A stretch of 10,436 nucleotides of DNA from CBDDRG01 sp051306415 (GTDB lineage: Bacteria; Pseudomonadota; Gammaproteobacteria; Pseudomonadales; Porticoccaceae), in NCBI GenBank assembly GCA_051306415.1, contig JBPPNE010000066.1, forward strand, positions 1 to 10,436, written 5' to 3'. The notes under the pieces were generated by a model. The model ran no database searches and was not told the origin of the DNA. It saw nothing but the letters and a program-made list of their open reading frames with translations. Every line of letters begins with the position of its first letter. The stretch's first letter is position 1. Shown piece by piece: positions 1 to 6,220 of the stretch. The translations under genes and the position numbers were made by a program.

Positions 1-312
1 AAGAGTCGCAAGGGACTTGATAGAACTCTGCAATCGCTGGGTTTGATGGGATTTTTTGACGCCACCAGGTGTGCGGACGAAACGGCATCGAAACCCGATC
101 CAGCGATGTTGGTATCCCTGCTGGACGAGTATTCGCTGGCGCCTGACGCCGCGCTGATGGTGGGTGATACCACCTTCGATATGGCCATGGCCCAGCGTCT
201 CGATATGCCGCGGCTCGCGGTTAGCTATGGCGCACACTCGCGGGAACGGCTGTTACGTCACGATCCACTGGCCTGCGTAGACAGTTTCCATGAGATCCAT
301 GGCATCGTCTAG
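1..312 (+). CDS. HAD-IA family phosphatase, C-terminal part (5' end outside window)
   Basis: The reading frame is open from the first base and ends at TAG 310-312, giving 103 residues of a haloacid-dehalogenase-type hydrolase whose N-terminal half, with the nucleophilic Asp motif, lies upstream of the window. Visible are HAD motif III (Lys in SKPDP, just after the CADETA stretch) and motif IV (VGDTTFD, whose acidic residues bind Mg2+). The stretch from TRCADETASKP onward resembles the phosphoglycolate-phosphatase-like (Gph/YjjG-type) hydrolases that sit beside rluC, upstream of yceF, in pseudomonads; the rluC neighbour itself is not in view. Family members dephosphorylate small phosphorylated metabolites in the cytoplasm; the substrate cannot be deduced here. 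It converges with yceF on the opposite strand across a 65-base gap in which I see no convincing terminator. Confidence 0.85.
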   Translation, partial: KSRKGLDRTLQSLGLMGFFDATRCADETASKPDPAMLVSLLDEYSLAPDAALMVGDTTFDMAMAQRLDMPRLAVSYGAHSRERLLRHDPLACVDSFHEIHGIV

Positions 313-377
313 TGCATTCGCGCTGTCCTAGCGGGCTCGTGCAATCATCCAATCCTCGCTGAGCAAACGCTGTTGAG

Positions 378-953
378 TCAAATGATCTGGTAGCCGAAAC
401 GCGCCAGCATCTGGCGCAGGCGAATCAGCGGCAGACCAATTAACGCGGTGGGGTCGTTGCTGCGGACTGCGTCAAACAGGGCGATACCGAGTCCCTCGAC
501 CTTGACGCTGCCAGCGCAGTCATGGGCTGGCTCCCGCGCCAGGTAGCGGTCAATTTCGCTGGCGGAGAGGGTACGGTAAAACACCTCGGTGGCGATTACC
601 TCGGTGGCGGCCTGCTTGGTCGCGGGACTGAAAACACAGACACTGGTGAGGAAGGTTACATGACGCCCAGATAGCCGGGCGAGCTGCTGGCGAGCCTTGG
701 TGGGACAGCCGGGCTTATTGATGATTCCGCCGCTTGCTACCGCGACCTGGTCGGACCCGATGATGATGTGAGTGGGGTAGCTCACGGCCACGGCGTTTGC
801 TTTTGCCCCGGCCAGACGGCGCACCAGCGCATCGGCAGTTTCCGCAGGCAGTGGCGTTTCATCGATTTCCGGCGCGCAATAGGTGAACTCAATGCCCAGG
901 CGGGAGAGCAGTTCACGCCGATAGGGTGATGACGAAGCGAGCAAAAGCTGCAT
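378..953 (-). CDS. yceF: Maf/YceF family nucleoside triphosphate pyrophosphatase
   Basis: This 191-residue protein matches the YceF branch of the Maf family, cytoplasmic house-cleaning enzymes that hydrolyse non-canonical nucleotides to monophosphates; E. coli YceF prefers m7GTP. Hallmarks are the N-terminal ASSSPYRRELL substrate loop (residues 6-16), APEIDETP (27-34), the metal/catalytic IIGSDQV (64-70, Asp68), and CAGSVKVEGLGIALFD (146-161), followed by the PTALIGLPL segment. Length agrees with E. coli YceF (194). I chose ATG at 951-953, which gives the family's usual N terminus and has AGGA 10 bases upstream; an in-frame ATG at 993-995 would add 14 unconserved residues. The gene points away from yceD, the same orientation as in E. 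coli and Pseudomonas. Confidence 0.93.
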   Translation of the reverse strand: MQLLLASSSPYRRELLSRLGIEFTYCAPEIDETPLPAETADALVRRLAGAKANAVAVSYPTHIIIGSDQVAVASGGIINKPGCPTKARQQLARLSGRHVTFLTSVCVFSPATKQAATEVIATEVFYRTLSASEIDRYLAREPAHDCAGSVKVEGLGIALFDAVRSNDPTALIGLPLIRLRQMLARFGYQII

Positions 954-1021
954 GGCGGTGTCGTCCTGTTGACGTCGCGATAGGGCCGCTATCATCGGTG
1001 ATTTTTCTTTGGCAGATCAAG

Positions 1022-1049
1022 GTTCTATCCATAGACAGATCAATGTCAT
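1022..1049 (-). promoter_or_regulatory. Candidate sigma70 promoter for yceF
   Basis: On the minus strand, a -35-like ATGACA (plus positions 1044-1049, 5/6 to consensus) is 16 bases from a -10-like TAGAAC (1022-1027, 4/6). Transcription would start near 1015, giving about a 60-base leader. A weaker alternative, TTGATC - 18 bases - GATGAT, lies closer to the gene (-10 at plus 991-996). Both are assigned by eye only. Confidence 0.35.
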
Positions 1050-1060
1050 AGCCATAGAAT
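1032..1060 (+). promoter_or_regulatory. Candidate sigma70 promoter for the yceD-rpmF-plsX cluster
   Basis: TAGACA (1032-1037, 5/6 match to TTGACA) is followed after exactly 17 bases by TAGAAT (1055-1060, 5/6 match to TATAAT). The start point would be about 1067, immediately before the GTG at 1070. It lies in the only gap between divergent yceF and yceD, where a promoter is expected, and overlaps the proposed minus-strand promoter. Confidence 0.5.
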
Positions 1061-1069
1061 GGCGCCCCT

Positions 1070-1594
1070 GTGCAAAAACCCCCGGATCAGATTGTGCTGC
1101 CGCAGTGGTTAGACCCCCGCAAGCTGGCTCAGCAAGGTGCCCGCTTCCTCGGAGAAGTGGCGCCGGAAAACCTGCCGCAACTGCAACAAGCCGTGGAGCG
1201 GCTGGGGCCGGTCTCCGCAACCCTGACATTCGCTGTCAATGAGAGCGGTTTGCCGACCCTTGAAGGTGTGCTCACCGTCGAGCTGGGTACAGTTTGTCAG
1301 CGTTGCCTCGCGCCAATCGAGCAAACGCTTTCGGCAACCTTGGCGGTCGGTGTGGTGGCCGACGATGAAGGTGCCGAGGGCCTACCGGAACGGCTGGATC
1401 CCTGGGTGGTTGGCATGGAGATGGGGGATCTGTACGCGCTGATTGAGGAGGAATTGCTGCTTGCACTGCCGATGATCCCGGTTCATCCGCCGGGCGAGTG
1501 TGCAGATGTGGATGTGTATGCGAGCGGCGAAGCAGCGCAAGCGCCGCGGCGCAACCCCTTTGACATACTGCGTCAATTGAAGACATCCGATTGA
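1070..1594 (+). CDS. yceD: YceD family protein (DUF177), 23S rRNA accumulation factor
   Basis: The 174-residue product belongs to the DUF177/YceD family, almost always encoded directly before rpmF and implicated in 23S rRNA accumulation and ribosome assembly; the molecular activity is not well defined. Diagnostic segments are LDPRKLA near the N terminus (14-20), the CQRC pair (Cys76/Cys79), the acidic-hydrophobic EEELLLALPMIPVH (126-139) followed by Cys144, and the C-terminal NPFDILRQLK. The start is uncertain. GTG 1070 is the first start after an in-frame TAG at 1055 but has no Shine-Dalgarno and sits about 3 bases from the predicted transcription start. GTG 1094 has GGA 7 bases upstream and keeps the LDPRKLA motif. 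The stop codon falls inside a (TTGAC)n tandem repeat. Confidence 0.88.
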   Translation: MQKPPDQIVLPQWLDPRKLAQQGARFLGEVAPENLPQLQQAVERLGPVSATLTFAVNESGLPTLEGVLTVELGTVCQRCLAPIEQTLSATLAVGVVADDEGAEGLPERLDPWVVGMEMGDLYALIEEELLLALPMIPVHPPGECADVDVYASGEAAQAPRRNPFDILRQLKTSD

Positions 1595-1615
1595 CTTGAC
1601 TTGACTTGACTTGCC
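1591..1615 (+). repeat. Pentanucleotide tandem repeat (TTGAC)4 plus TTGCC
   Basis: Four perfect TTGAC units (1591-1610) are followed by a fifth with one mismatch (1611-1615). The yceD stop codon TGA (1592-1594) lies in the first unit, so gain or loss of units would not change the YceD protein but would alter the yceD-rpmF spacer. Confidence 0.9.
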
Positions 1616-1736
1616 GTGGCGGCGGTCGGCGTGTCGGTAGTGAGCTAACGCGAGTGGTTGGTGGCTTTGTAGTTTGGATTGTTCAAGAGTCGGATGGTTA
1701 AAGAAATTGTTCCAGATTCACCTTCAGGAGTGACCT

Positions 1737-1922
1737 ATGGCGGTACAACAGAATCGCAAGACCCGTTCCAAGCGCGACATGCGCCGATCCCACGATGCCC
1801 TCGGCGACGGCGCAACCCTGTCGCTCGATCCTGTCAGCGGCGAAAAGCATCGCCGCCACCATGTGACCGCTGATGGTTTTTATCGCGGCCGTAAGGTGAT
1901 TGACACCGACCGCGACGAATAA
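1737..1922 (+). CDS. rpmF: 50S ribosomal protein bL32
   Basis: A 61-residue, strongly basic protein with the bL32 signature: MAVQQNRKTRSKRDMRRSHD at the N terminus, then the SGEKHRRHHV and DGFYRGRKVI segments. It is a component of the large ribosomal subunit near the peptidyl-transferase region. Cysteines are absent, so this is the zinc-free (C-minus) form usual in gammaproteobacteria. ATG 1737 follows a good Shine-Dalgarno (AGGAG 1726-1730, 6-base spacing). It lies 142 bases after yceD and directly before plsX, its conserved partner; I see no clear separate promoter, so co-transcription with yceD and plsX is inferred. Confidence 0.97.
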   Translation: MAVQQNRKTRSKRDMRRSHDALGDGATLSLDPVSGEKHRRHHVTADGFYRGRKVIDTDRDE

Positions 1923-1929
1923 CGCCGTC

Positions 1930-2970
1930 TTGATTGACCGCCCCCGTCTTGCGGTTGACGCTATGGGCGGGGATTTTGGCCCCGCCTGCACCGTGCCCGC
2001 CACGGTGGATATGTTGCTGCGGCACCCGGGATTGCGGGTGCTGCTGTGCGGCGATCGCGCCGCCGTCAGTGACTGTTTGCCCCCCGCTGAGTCTGCCAGG
2101 CGGGCGATTGCGGAGCGACTGGAGATAGTCCACTGCGACCAGGTTGTCGGCATGGCCGAGAAACCGTCATCGGCATTGCGACACAAACGTCAATCCTCGA
2201 TGTGGCACGCGCTCCAAGCGGTTGCCGATCACCGTGCGGATGCCTGTGTCAGCGCTGGCAATACCGGCACCCTGATGGCGATGGGAATGGCGTGCCTGGG
2301 TACCCTGCCTGGCGTTGACCGGCCCGCCATCTGTGTCGCCCTGCCCACGCAGACAGGACGCTCTTATCTGCTCGATCTCGGTGCCAATGTCGATTGCACG
2401 GCGGCGCAACTGCACCAGTTCGCGATCATGGCAACCCTCATGGTTACCGCGATGGACAATCAGTTGGCACCCTCGGTGGCTCTGCTCAATCTGGGCGAGG
2501 AAAATGCCAAAGGCAACCGCGAAGTTCGCGTTGCCGCCGAGTTGCTGGCGGCAGATGCCAAGCTGAACTACCGCGGTTTTATCGAGGGCGACGGCATTTT
2601 TGCCGGGCAATGCGACATCATTGTCTGTGATGGCTTCGTCGGCAATGTCGCGCTGAAAGCGAGCGAGGGCGTCGCGCAGATGGTGGTGGCGCTGCTGGCG
2701 CAGATGTTTCGCTCGAATCTCTGCACGCGTTTAGCCTACCTGCTCGCCCGTCGTGGCCTGGAAACAGTGCAGCGCCGAATCAATCCGTCCGTTTACAATG
2801 GCGCCAGCTTGCTGGGGCTCCAGGGCGTGGTCGTCAAAAGTCACGGCCGGGCGAGTCAGGATGGCTTTGCCAACGCTATCGGGGTTGCGATACGAGAGGC
2901 ATCCATTAACGTGCCGGCGTTGATCAGTGCACGCCTTGGGGCTGCCGTGGATAATCGGACTCCAGCGTAG
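1930..2970 (+). CDS. plsX: Phosphate acyltransferase PlsX
   Basis: PlsX converts acyl-ACP and phosphate to acyl-phosphate, the acyl donor that PlsY uses in phosphatidic acid synthesis; it is a peripheral membrane enzyme. From TTG 1930 the product has 346 residues, normal for the family. Motifs in order: DAMGGDFGP (10-18), SAGNTG (108-113), DLGANVDC (149-156), FIEGDGIF (217-224), CDGFVGN (233-239) and GASLLGLQGVVVKSHG (290-305). The start is unclear: no ATG precedes the conserved VDAMGG motif, and ATG 1963 would cut into it. TTG 1930 begins 8 bases after the rpmF stop; TTG 1900 would overlap rpmF by 23 bases with AAGG only 3 bases ahead. Neither has well-spaced ribosome-binding bases, suggesting coupling to rpmF translation. 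No fabH follows. Confidence 0.95.
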   Translation: MIDRPRLAVDAMGGDFGPACTVPATVDMLLRHPGLRVLLCGDRAAVSDCLPPAESARRAIAERLEIVHCDQVVGMAEKPSSALRHKRQSSMWHALQAVADHRADACVSAGNTGTLMAMGMACLGTLPGVDRPAICVALPTQTGRSYLLDLGANVDCTAAQLHQFAIMATLMVTAMDNQLAPSVALLNLGEENAKGNREVRVAAELLAADAKLNYRGFIEGDGIFAGQCDIIVCDGFVGNVALKASEGVAQMVVALLAQMFRSNLCTRLAYLLARRGLETVQRRINPSVYNGASLLGLQGVVVKSHGRASQDGFANAIGVAIREASINVPALISARLGAAVDNRTPA

Positions 2971-3105
2971 TTGGGCCGATTGGGCAGGTAAAGAATTGGC
3001 CGCATGGGTTCTTGGCTCGGACGCCATTCGCCATGTCGGCTCTTTGCGCTGCGCACTGCCGGGAATTTTAACAAGGCCTTTGGTGCCCAAGCACAGGATT
3101 CAGTA

Positions 3106-4068
3106 ATGCATTGCAGCTCGCTCGCTTTTGTTTTCCCCGGCCAGGGCTCCCAGCGGATTGGCATGCTCGCCGATGTGGCCGCGGAATATCCCGTGGTCGA
3201 AAGCACTTTTCGCGAAGCCTCGGCAGTGCTCGGCTATGACCTGTGGGCATTGGTGCAGAGTGGCACCCAGGAGGACGTCAACCTGACCGAGCGCACCCAG
3301 CCAATCCTGCTGGCCGCGAGCGTCGCGCTATGGCGGGTGTGGCAATCCCGCGAGGGGCCGCGCCCTGGGATCATGGCGGGTCATAGCCTCGGTGAATGGT
3401 CGGCGCTGGTGTGTGCCGGCGTCGTTGAGTTTGCCGCCGCGGTGAATCTGGTGCGCTTGCGCGGCGCCTACATGCAGGCGGCGGTGCCGGCGGGGCAGGG
3501 GGCAATGGCCGCCATCATCGGGCTGAACGATGCCGAAATTCGTAGCTGTTGCGAGGCCGCCAGCGAAGGTGATGTGGTGGCGCCAGTGAATTTCAATGCC
3601 CCCGGCCAAGTCGTTATCGCCGGTAGCACGGCGGCGGTAGCGCGCGCGATTGCCGCCTGCAAAACGGCAGGTGCGAAGCGCGCGCTGCCATTGCCGGTGA
3701 GCGCACCCTTTCACACCGAGTTGATGAGTCCGGCCGCCAATCGTCTTGCCGAGCACATCGACAATACGCCCTTTGCGGCGCCGCAAATCGCGGTCATTCA
3801 CAATGTCCATGCCCGCACCGAAGCGGATCCCGAGGCGATCAAACGTCTGATGATCGAACAGATTTACACTCCAGTACAGTGGGTCGATACGGTCGTGGCT
3901 CTGGTTGCCGCTGGGGTATCGACGACGGTCGAATGCGGTCCTGGGAAAGTGCTCAGTGGCCTCAATAAAAGGATAGCGCGGGATCTCGACACCCAGGCGA
4001 TGGACGACCTAGCGAGTATCGATCAGGCCTTATCGGGGCAGTACTTGTCGGGGCAGTTAAAAAAGTAG
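3106..4068 (+). CDS. fabD: Malonyl-CoA:ACP transacylase FabD
   Basis: FabD transfers malonyl from CoA to acyl carrier protein, supplying the extender unit for type II fatty acid synthesis in the cytoplasm. The 320-residue protein has the oxyanion-hole motif FPGQGSQ (10-16, Gln13), the nucleophile elbow GHSLGEWSA (92-100, Ser94), the malonyl carboxylate-binding Arg119 in LVRLRGAYMQ, VNFNAPGQVVIAG (161-173) and the catalytic His203 in PVSAPFHTELM. I chose ATG 3106, which has AGGA 7 bases upstream and gives the standard N terminus. The frame stays open back to ATG 3004, but those 34 extra residues match nothing expected. It follows plsX after 135 bases and precedes fabG by 31. Confidence 0.96.
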   Translation: MHCSSLAFVFPGQGSQRIGMLADVAAEYPVVESTFREASAVLGYDLWALVQSGTQEDVNLTERTQPILLAASVALWRVWQSREGPRPGIMAGHSLGEWSALVCAGVVEFAAAVNLVRLRGAYMQAAVPAGQGAMAAIIGLNDAEIRSCCEAASEGDVVAPVNFNAPGQVVIAGSTAAVARAIAACKTAGAKRALPLPVSAPFHTELMSPAANRLAEHIDNTPFAAPQIAVIHNVHARTEADPEAIKRLMIEQIYTPVQWVDTVVALVAAGVSTTVECGPGKVLSGLNKRIARDLDTQAMDDLASIDQALSGQYLSGQLKK

Positions 4069-4099
4069 GCTGGAAACGGATCGAGACGGGAGGTGTGAT

Positions 4100-4843
4100 A
4101 TGAGCATTAAGGATAAGGTTGCCCTGGTTACCGGCGCCAGCAGGGGCATTGGTGCGGCCATCGCCGATCTGTTGGCTGATGTGGGGGCCATCGTCGTTGG
4201 CACTGCGACGACGCCTGCCGGTGCGGAAAAAATTTCCCAGCGGTTGGCTGCAAAAGGCCTTCGCGGTCGCGGTATGACGCTGGATGTGGCCAAGCCGGAA
4301 TCGATTGCCCAAGTGGTCGAAGCGATTACCGAAGCATTCGGGCCCCCGCAGATTCTGGTCAACAATGCCGCTATCACCCGCGATAACCTGTTGTTGCGGA
4401 TGAAGGATGATGAGTGGTCCGACGTCATCGAAACCAACCTGAGCGCGGTGTTTCGCCTCAGCAAGCTCTGCGCCAAAGGTATGACCAAGGCGCGCTGGGG
4501 GCGGATTATCACGATCAGCTCAGTGGTGGGTTCGATGGGCAACGCCGGTCAAGTCAACTATGCTGCCAGCAAGGCCGGCGTGGCCGGGTTCGGACGGGCC
4601 TTGGCGAAGGAGTTGGGTTCGCGCAATATCACCGTCAATACGGTGGCGCCCGGATTTATCGACACCGATATGACGCGCGATTTGCCGGAGGCTAACAAAG
4701 CGGCGATGCTGGCGTCGATTCCGCTTGCGCGCCTGGGTTTGGCCGAGGAAATTGGCGCTTTGGTAGTCTTCCTCGCCGGTGACGGCGGCGGTTATATCAC
4801 CGGTGAAACCATCCACGTCAACGGTGGCATGTACATGGCGTAA
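4100..4843 (+). CDS. fabG: 3-oxoacyl-ACP reductase FabG
   Basis: FabG performs the first reduction of each fatty-acid elongation cycle, NADPH-dependent reduction of 3-oxoacyl-ACP to (R)-3-hydroxyacyl-ACP. It is a 247-residue classical short-chain dehydrogenase. Visible are the cofactor glycine motif TGASRGIG (11-18), the catalytic tetrad Asn113 (ETNLSAVF), Ser141 (ISSVVGSMGN), Tyr154 and Lys158 (YAASK), the PG motif VAPGFIDTDMT (182-192) and the C-terminal NGGMYMA. The usual NNAG reads NNAA (88-91) before ITRDN, a mild substitution. ATG 4100 has a strong Shine-Dalgarno (GGGAGG 4088-4093, 6-base spacing). The position between fabD and acpP supports FabG over other reductases of the family. Confidence 0.96.
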   Translation: MSIKDKVALVTGASRGIGAAIADLLADVGAIVVGTATTPAGAEKISQRLAAKGLRGRGMTLDVAKPESIAQVVEAITEAFGPPQILVNNAAITRDNLLLRMKDDEWSDVIETNLSAVFRLSKLCAKGMTKARWGRIITISSVVGSMGNAGQVNYAASKAGVAGFGRALAKELGSRNITVNTVAPGFIDTDMTRDLPEANKAAMLASIPLARLGLAEEIGALVVFLAGDGGGYITGETIHVNGGMYMA

Positions 4844-4874
4844 CGGCGCGATAGCCGCTGTTAGAGCCGGGGGG

Positions 4875-4912
4875 TATAAAACCTGTCGCCAGTGGGGTTT
4901 TTTGGGTAAAAT
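4875..4912 (+). promoter_or_regulatory. Candidate promoter elements upstream of acpP
   Basis: The 197-base gap between fabG and acpP holds two -10-like hexamers, TATAAA (4875-4880) and TAAAAT (4907-4912), each 5/6 to TATAAT, but neither has a good -35 at the right distance. A separate acpP promoter is common in bacteria because ACP is made in great excess. A start near 4919 would give a leader of about 120 bases containing a short GCCCC/GGGGC stem (4952-4956 with 4963-4967). Evidence is weak. Confidence 0.3.
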
Positions 4913-5040
4913 GCCGCCCCGTGATTGGCTGGACAGGATTTACTCGGCGGTGCCCCGGGCGAGGGGCCGCGTCAGGGGTGGTGTTAGCGACTAATCGATA
5001 GAGTTTTCAGACAGATTATTAGACAGGAGCACTGATTGTC

Positions 5041-5277
5041 ATGAGCAACGTCCAACAACGCGTTATCAAAATGGTTGCCGAGCAACTGGGTGTCAAGGAA
5101 GATGACGTCAAGCCGGATTCCGCCTTCGTCGATGACCTCGGCGCTGACTCCCTCGATACGGTTGAGCTGATCATGGCACTCGAAGAAGAATTCGATACCG
5201 AGATCCCGGACGAGGAAGCTGAAAAGCTCACCACCGTCCAGCAAGCGATCGACTATATCAATAATCATTTAAGCTGA
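5041..5277 (+). CDS. acpP: Acyl carrier protein
   Basis: This 78-residue, very acidic protein carries growing acyl chains on a 4'-phosphopantetheine arm attached to Ser37 in the motif LGADSLDTVEL, matching Ser36 of mature E. coli ACP. The remaining sequence (helix I VQQRVIKMVAEQLGV, the acidic recognition helix II after the serine, and the PDEEAEKLTTVQQAIDYI end) is typical of the housekeeping fatty-acid ACP. ATG 5041 follows AGGAG (5025-5029) at a slightly long 11-base spacing. It is separated from fabG by 197 bases and followed at once by a strong terminator. fabF, normally next, is absent. Confidence 0.98.
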   Translation: MSNVQQRVIKMVAEQLGVKEDDVKPDSAFVDDLGADSLDTVELIMALEEEFDTEIPDEEAEKLTTVQQAIDYINNHLS

Positions 5278-5289
5278 TTGTCCGATGCC

Positions 5290-5328
5290 CAATGCCGCCC
5301 GATTCACGCGGGCGGCATTGCCGTTTTT
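5290..5328 (+). terminator. Rho-independent terminator after acpP
   Basis: A perfect 12-bp stem (5290-5301 with 5309-5320) around a 7-base loop (ATTCACG) is GC-rich in its upper part and followed after three bases by five T residues (5324-5328). It begins 13 bases after the acpP stop. No matching A-tract precedes it, so it should act on plus-strand transcripts only and split the fab genes from pabC onward. Confidence 0.85.
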
Positions 5329-5363
5329 GGCCGTTGGGTCTTCGTGCGCCGCGATTCCGCATC

Positions 5364-5372
5364 TGCTTTAAT
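5364..5372 (+). promoter_or_regulatory. Candidate extended -10 promoter for pabC-mltG-tmk-holB-pilZ
   Basis: TGC followed by TTTAAT (5367-5372, 5/6 to TATAAT) fits an extended -10 element, which can work without a good -35; none is seen. It lies just after the acpP terminator, where the second operon needs a promoter. The predicted start (about 5379) would be almost at the pabC ATG (5381). Confidence 0.35.
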
Positions 5373-5380
5373 TGCAGGCC

Positions 5381-6220
5381 ATGAGAGCTGTCAGCGATTT
5401 CATTAACGGTGTTGCCGAAGCATCCCTATCGCCGTTCGACCGCGGACTGAGCTACGGCCATGGCCTGTTTGAAACGCTGCGTCTGCACCAGGGCGGCTTG
5501 CCGCTTTGGGATCGGCACTTGCGGCGTCTGACAGCTGGCGCCGACAAACTCTTTATCCCCTTCGATGCGACGCTGCTCCAGCGTTTCGTGGATCAGAGCC
5601 TCGCTCATTTTCCCGCTGACGGCATCGTCAAAATTACCTTGACGGCGGGTGAGGGAGCGCGCGGATATCGCTACCAACCAGCGCGGCCCAATTACCTGGT
5701 GCAGTATTTCGAATTGTCGTCACCGCCACTGCCGGCATCGGTTGTCCTTCAGCCCTGTGTGTACCGTTTGCCCGATAATCCCCGGCTTGCTGGCATCAAA
5801 CACCTGAACCGGTTGGATCAGGTGTTGGCCGCCAGCGAGTTGGCGGATGCTTGCGACGGTCTGTTGCTCGACACCCAGGATCGAGTCATCGAGGCCCTTG
5901 GCAGCAATCTGTTTATTCTGCGCAATGGTCGCTGGCTCACGCCGGATTTGACGCGCGCCGGGGTGGCGGGAGTGATGCGCGGCTACCTGCAGACGGAGGT
6001 GTTCACTAGCCTTGGTGTGGCGGTGGCGATCGCCGACATCACCTTGGCGGACGTGGCGGCAGCGGAGGAAGTGTTTATCTGCAACGCGGTTATGGGCATT
6101 CGATCGGTGCATGAGATCCGCAGTGTGGCGGCTTGGGATCTGGCGAGTTGTGGCGTGGGATCGCAGACGCGGGCGCTGCGCACGGAACTGAGCAGGCAGC
6201 TACCATGCTTCGCCGCCTGA
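5381..6220 (+). CDS. pabC: 4-amino-4-deoxychorismate lyase PabC
   Basis: PabC is a PLP enzyme of fold type IV that splits aminodeoxychorismate into p-aminobenzoate and pyruvate, a step in folate synthesis. The 279-residue protein shows the family start (FINGVAEASLSPFDRGLSYGHG with LFETLRL), the PLP-binding Lys140 in AGIKHLNRLDQVLA, the ALGSNLF segment that follows the central domain, and AGVAGVMRG and EVFICNAVMGIRSV near the end. Placement between acpP and mltG, its conserved locus, separates it from the related branched-chain and D-amino-acid aminotransferases. ATG 5381 is preferred; an upstream TTG at 5372 would add three residues. Shine-Dalgarno is poor (AGG only 2 bases from ATG). It overlaps mltG by 16 bases. 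Confidence 0.93.
   Translation: MRAVSDFINGVAEASLSPFDRGLSYGHGLFETLRLHQGGLPLWDRHLRRLTAGADKLFIPFDATLLQRFVDQSLAHFPADGIVKITLTAGEGARGYRYQPARPNYLVQYFELSSPPLPASVVLQPCVYRLPDNPRLAGIKHLNRLDQVLAASELADACDGLLLDTQDRVIEALGSNLFILRNGRWLTPDLTRAGVAGVMRGYLQTEVFTSLGVAVAIADITLADVAAAEEVFICNAVMGIRSVHEIRSVAAWDLASCGVGSQTRALRTELSRQLPCFAA

Noticed and set aside
313..377. Possible shared terminator between the HAD gene and yceF
   Set aside because: Only a 4-bp CGCT/AGCG pairing is present, with no T-tract.
954..995. Longer yceF start at 993-995
   Set aside because: Adds 14 unconserved residues and lacks a better ribosome-binding site than ATG at 951-953.
1272..1586. Long minus-strand open frame opposite yceD
   Set aside because: Composition is low-complexity Pro/Arg/His, no recognisable motif, and yceD is clearly coding on the other strand. 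The same applies to the long antisense frames within plsX, fabD, pabC, tmk and holB.
1591..1611. TTGACT repeats as real -35 elements for rpmF
   Set aside because: No -10-like hexamer is found 16-18 bases downstream of any unit.
3004..3105. In-frame upstream extension of fabD from ATG 3004
   Set aside because: The 34 added residues do not fit FabD, while ATG 3106 has a well-spaced AGGA and gives the normal N terminus.
4881..4904. AAAACC/GGTTTT plus T-run as a fabG terminator
   Set aside because: The stem is short and AT-rich with a 12-base loop; too weak to call.
4779..4994. Small open frame running from fabG into the acpP leader
   Set aside because: Overlaps fabG in another frame, no ribosome-binding site and no protein-like pattern.
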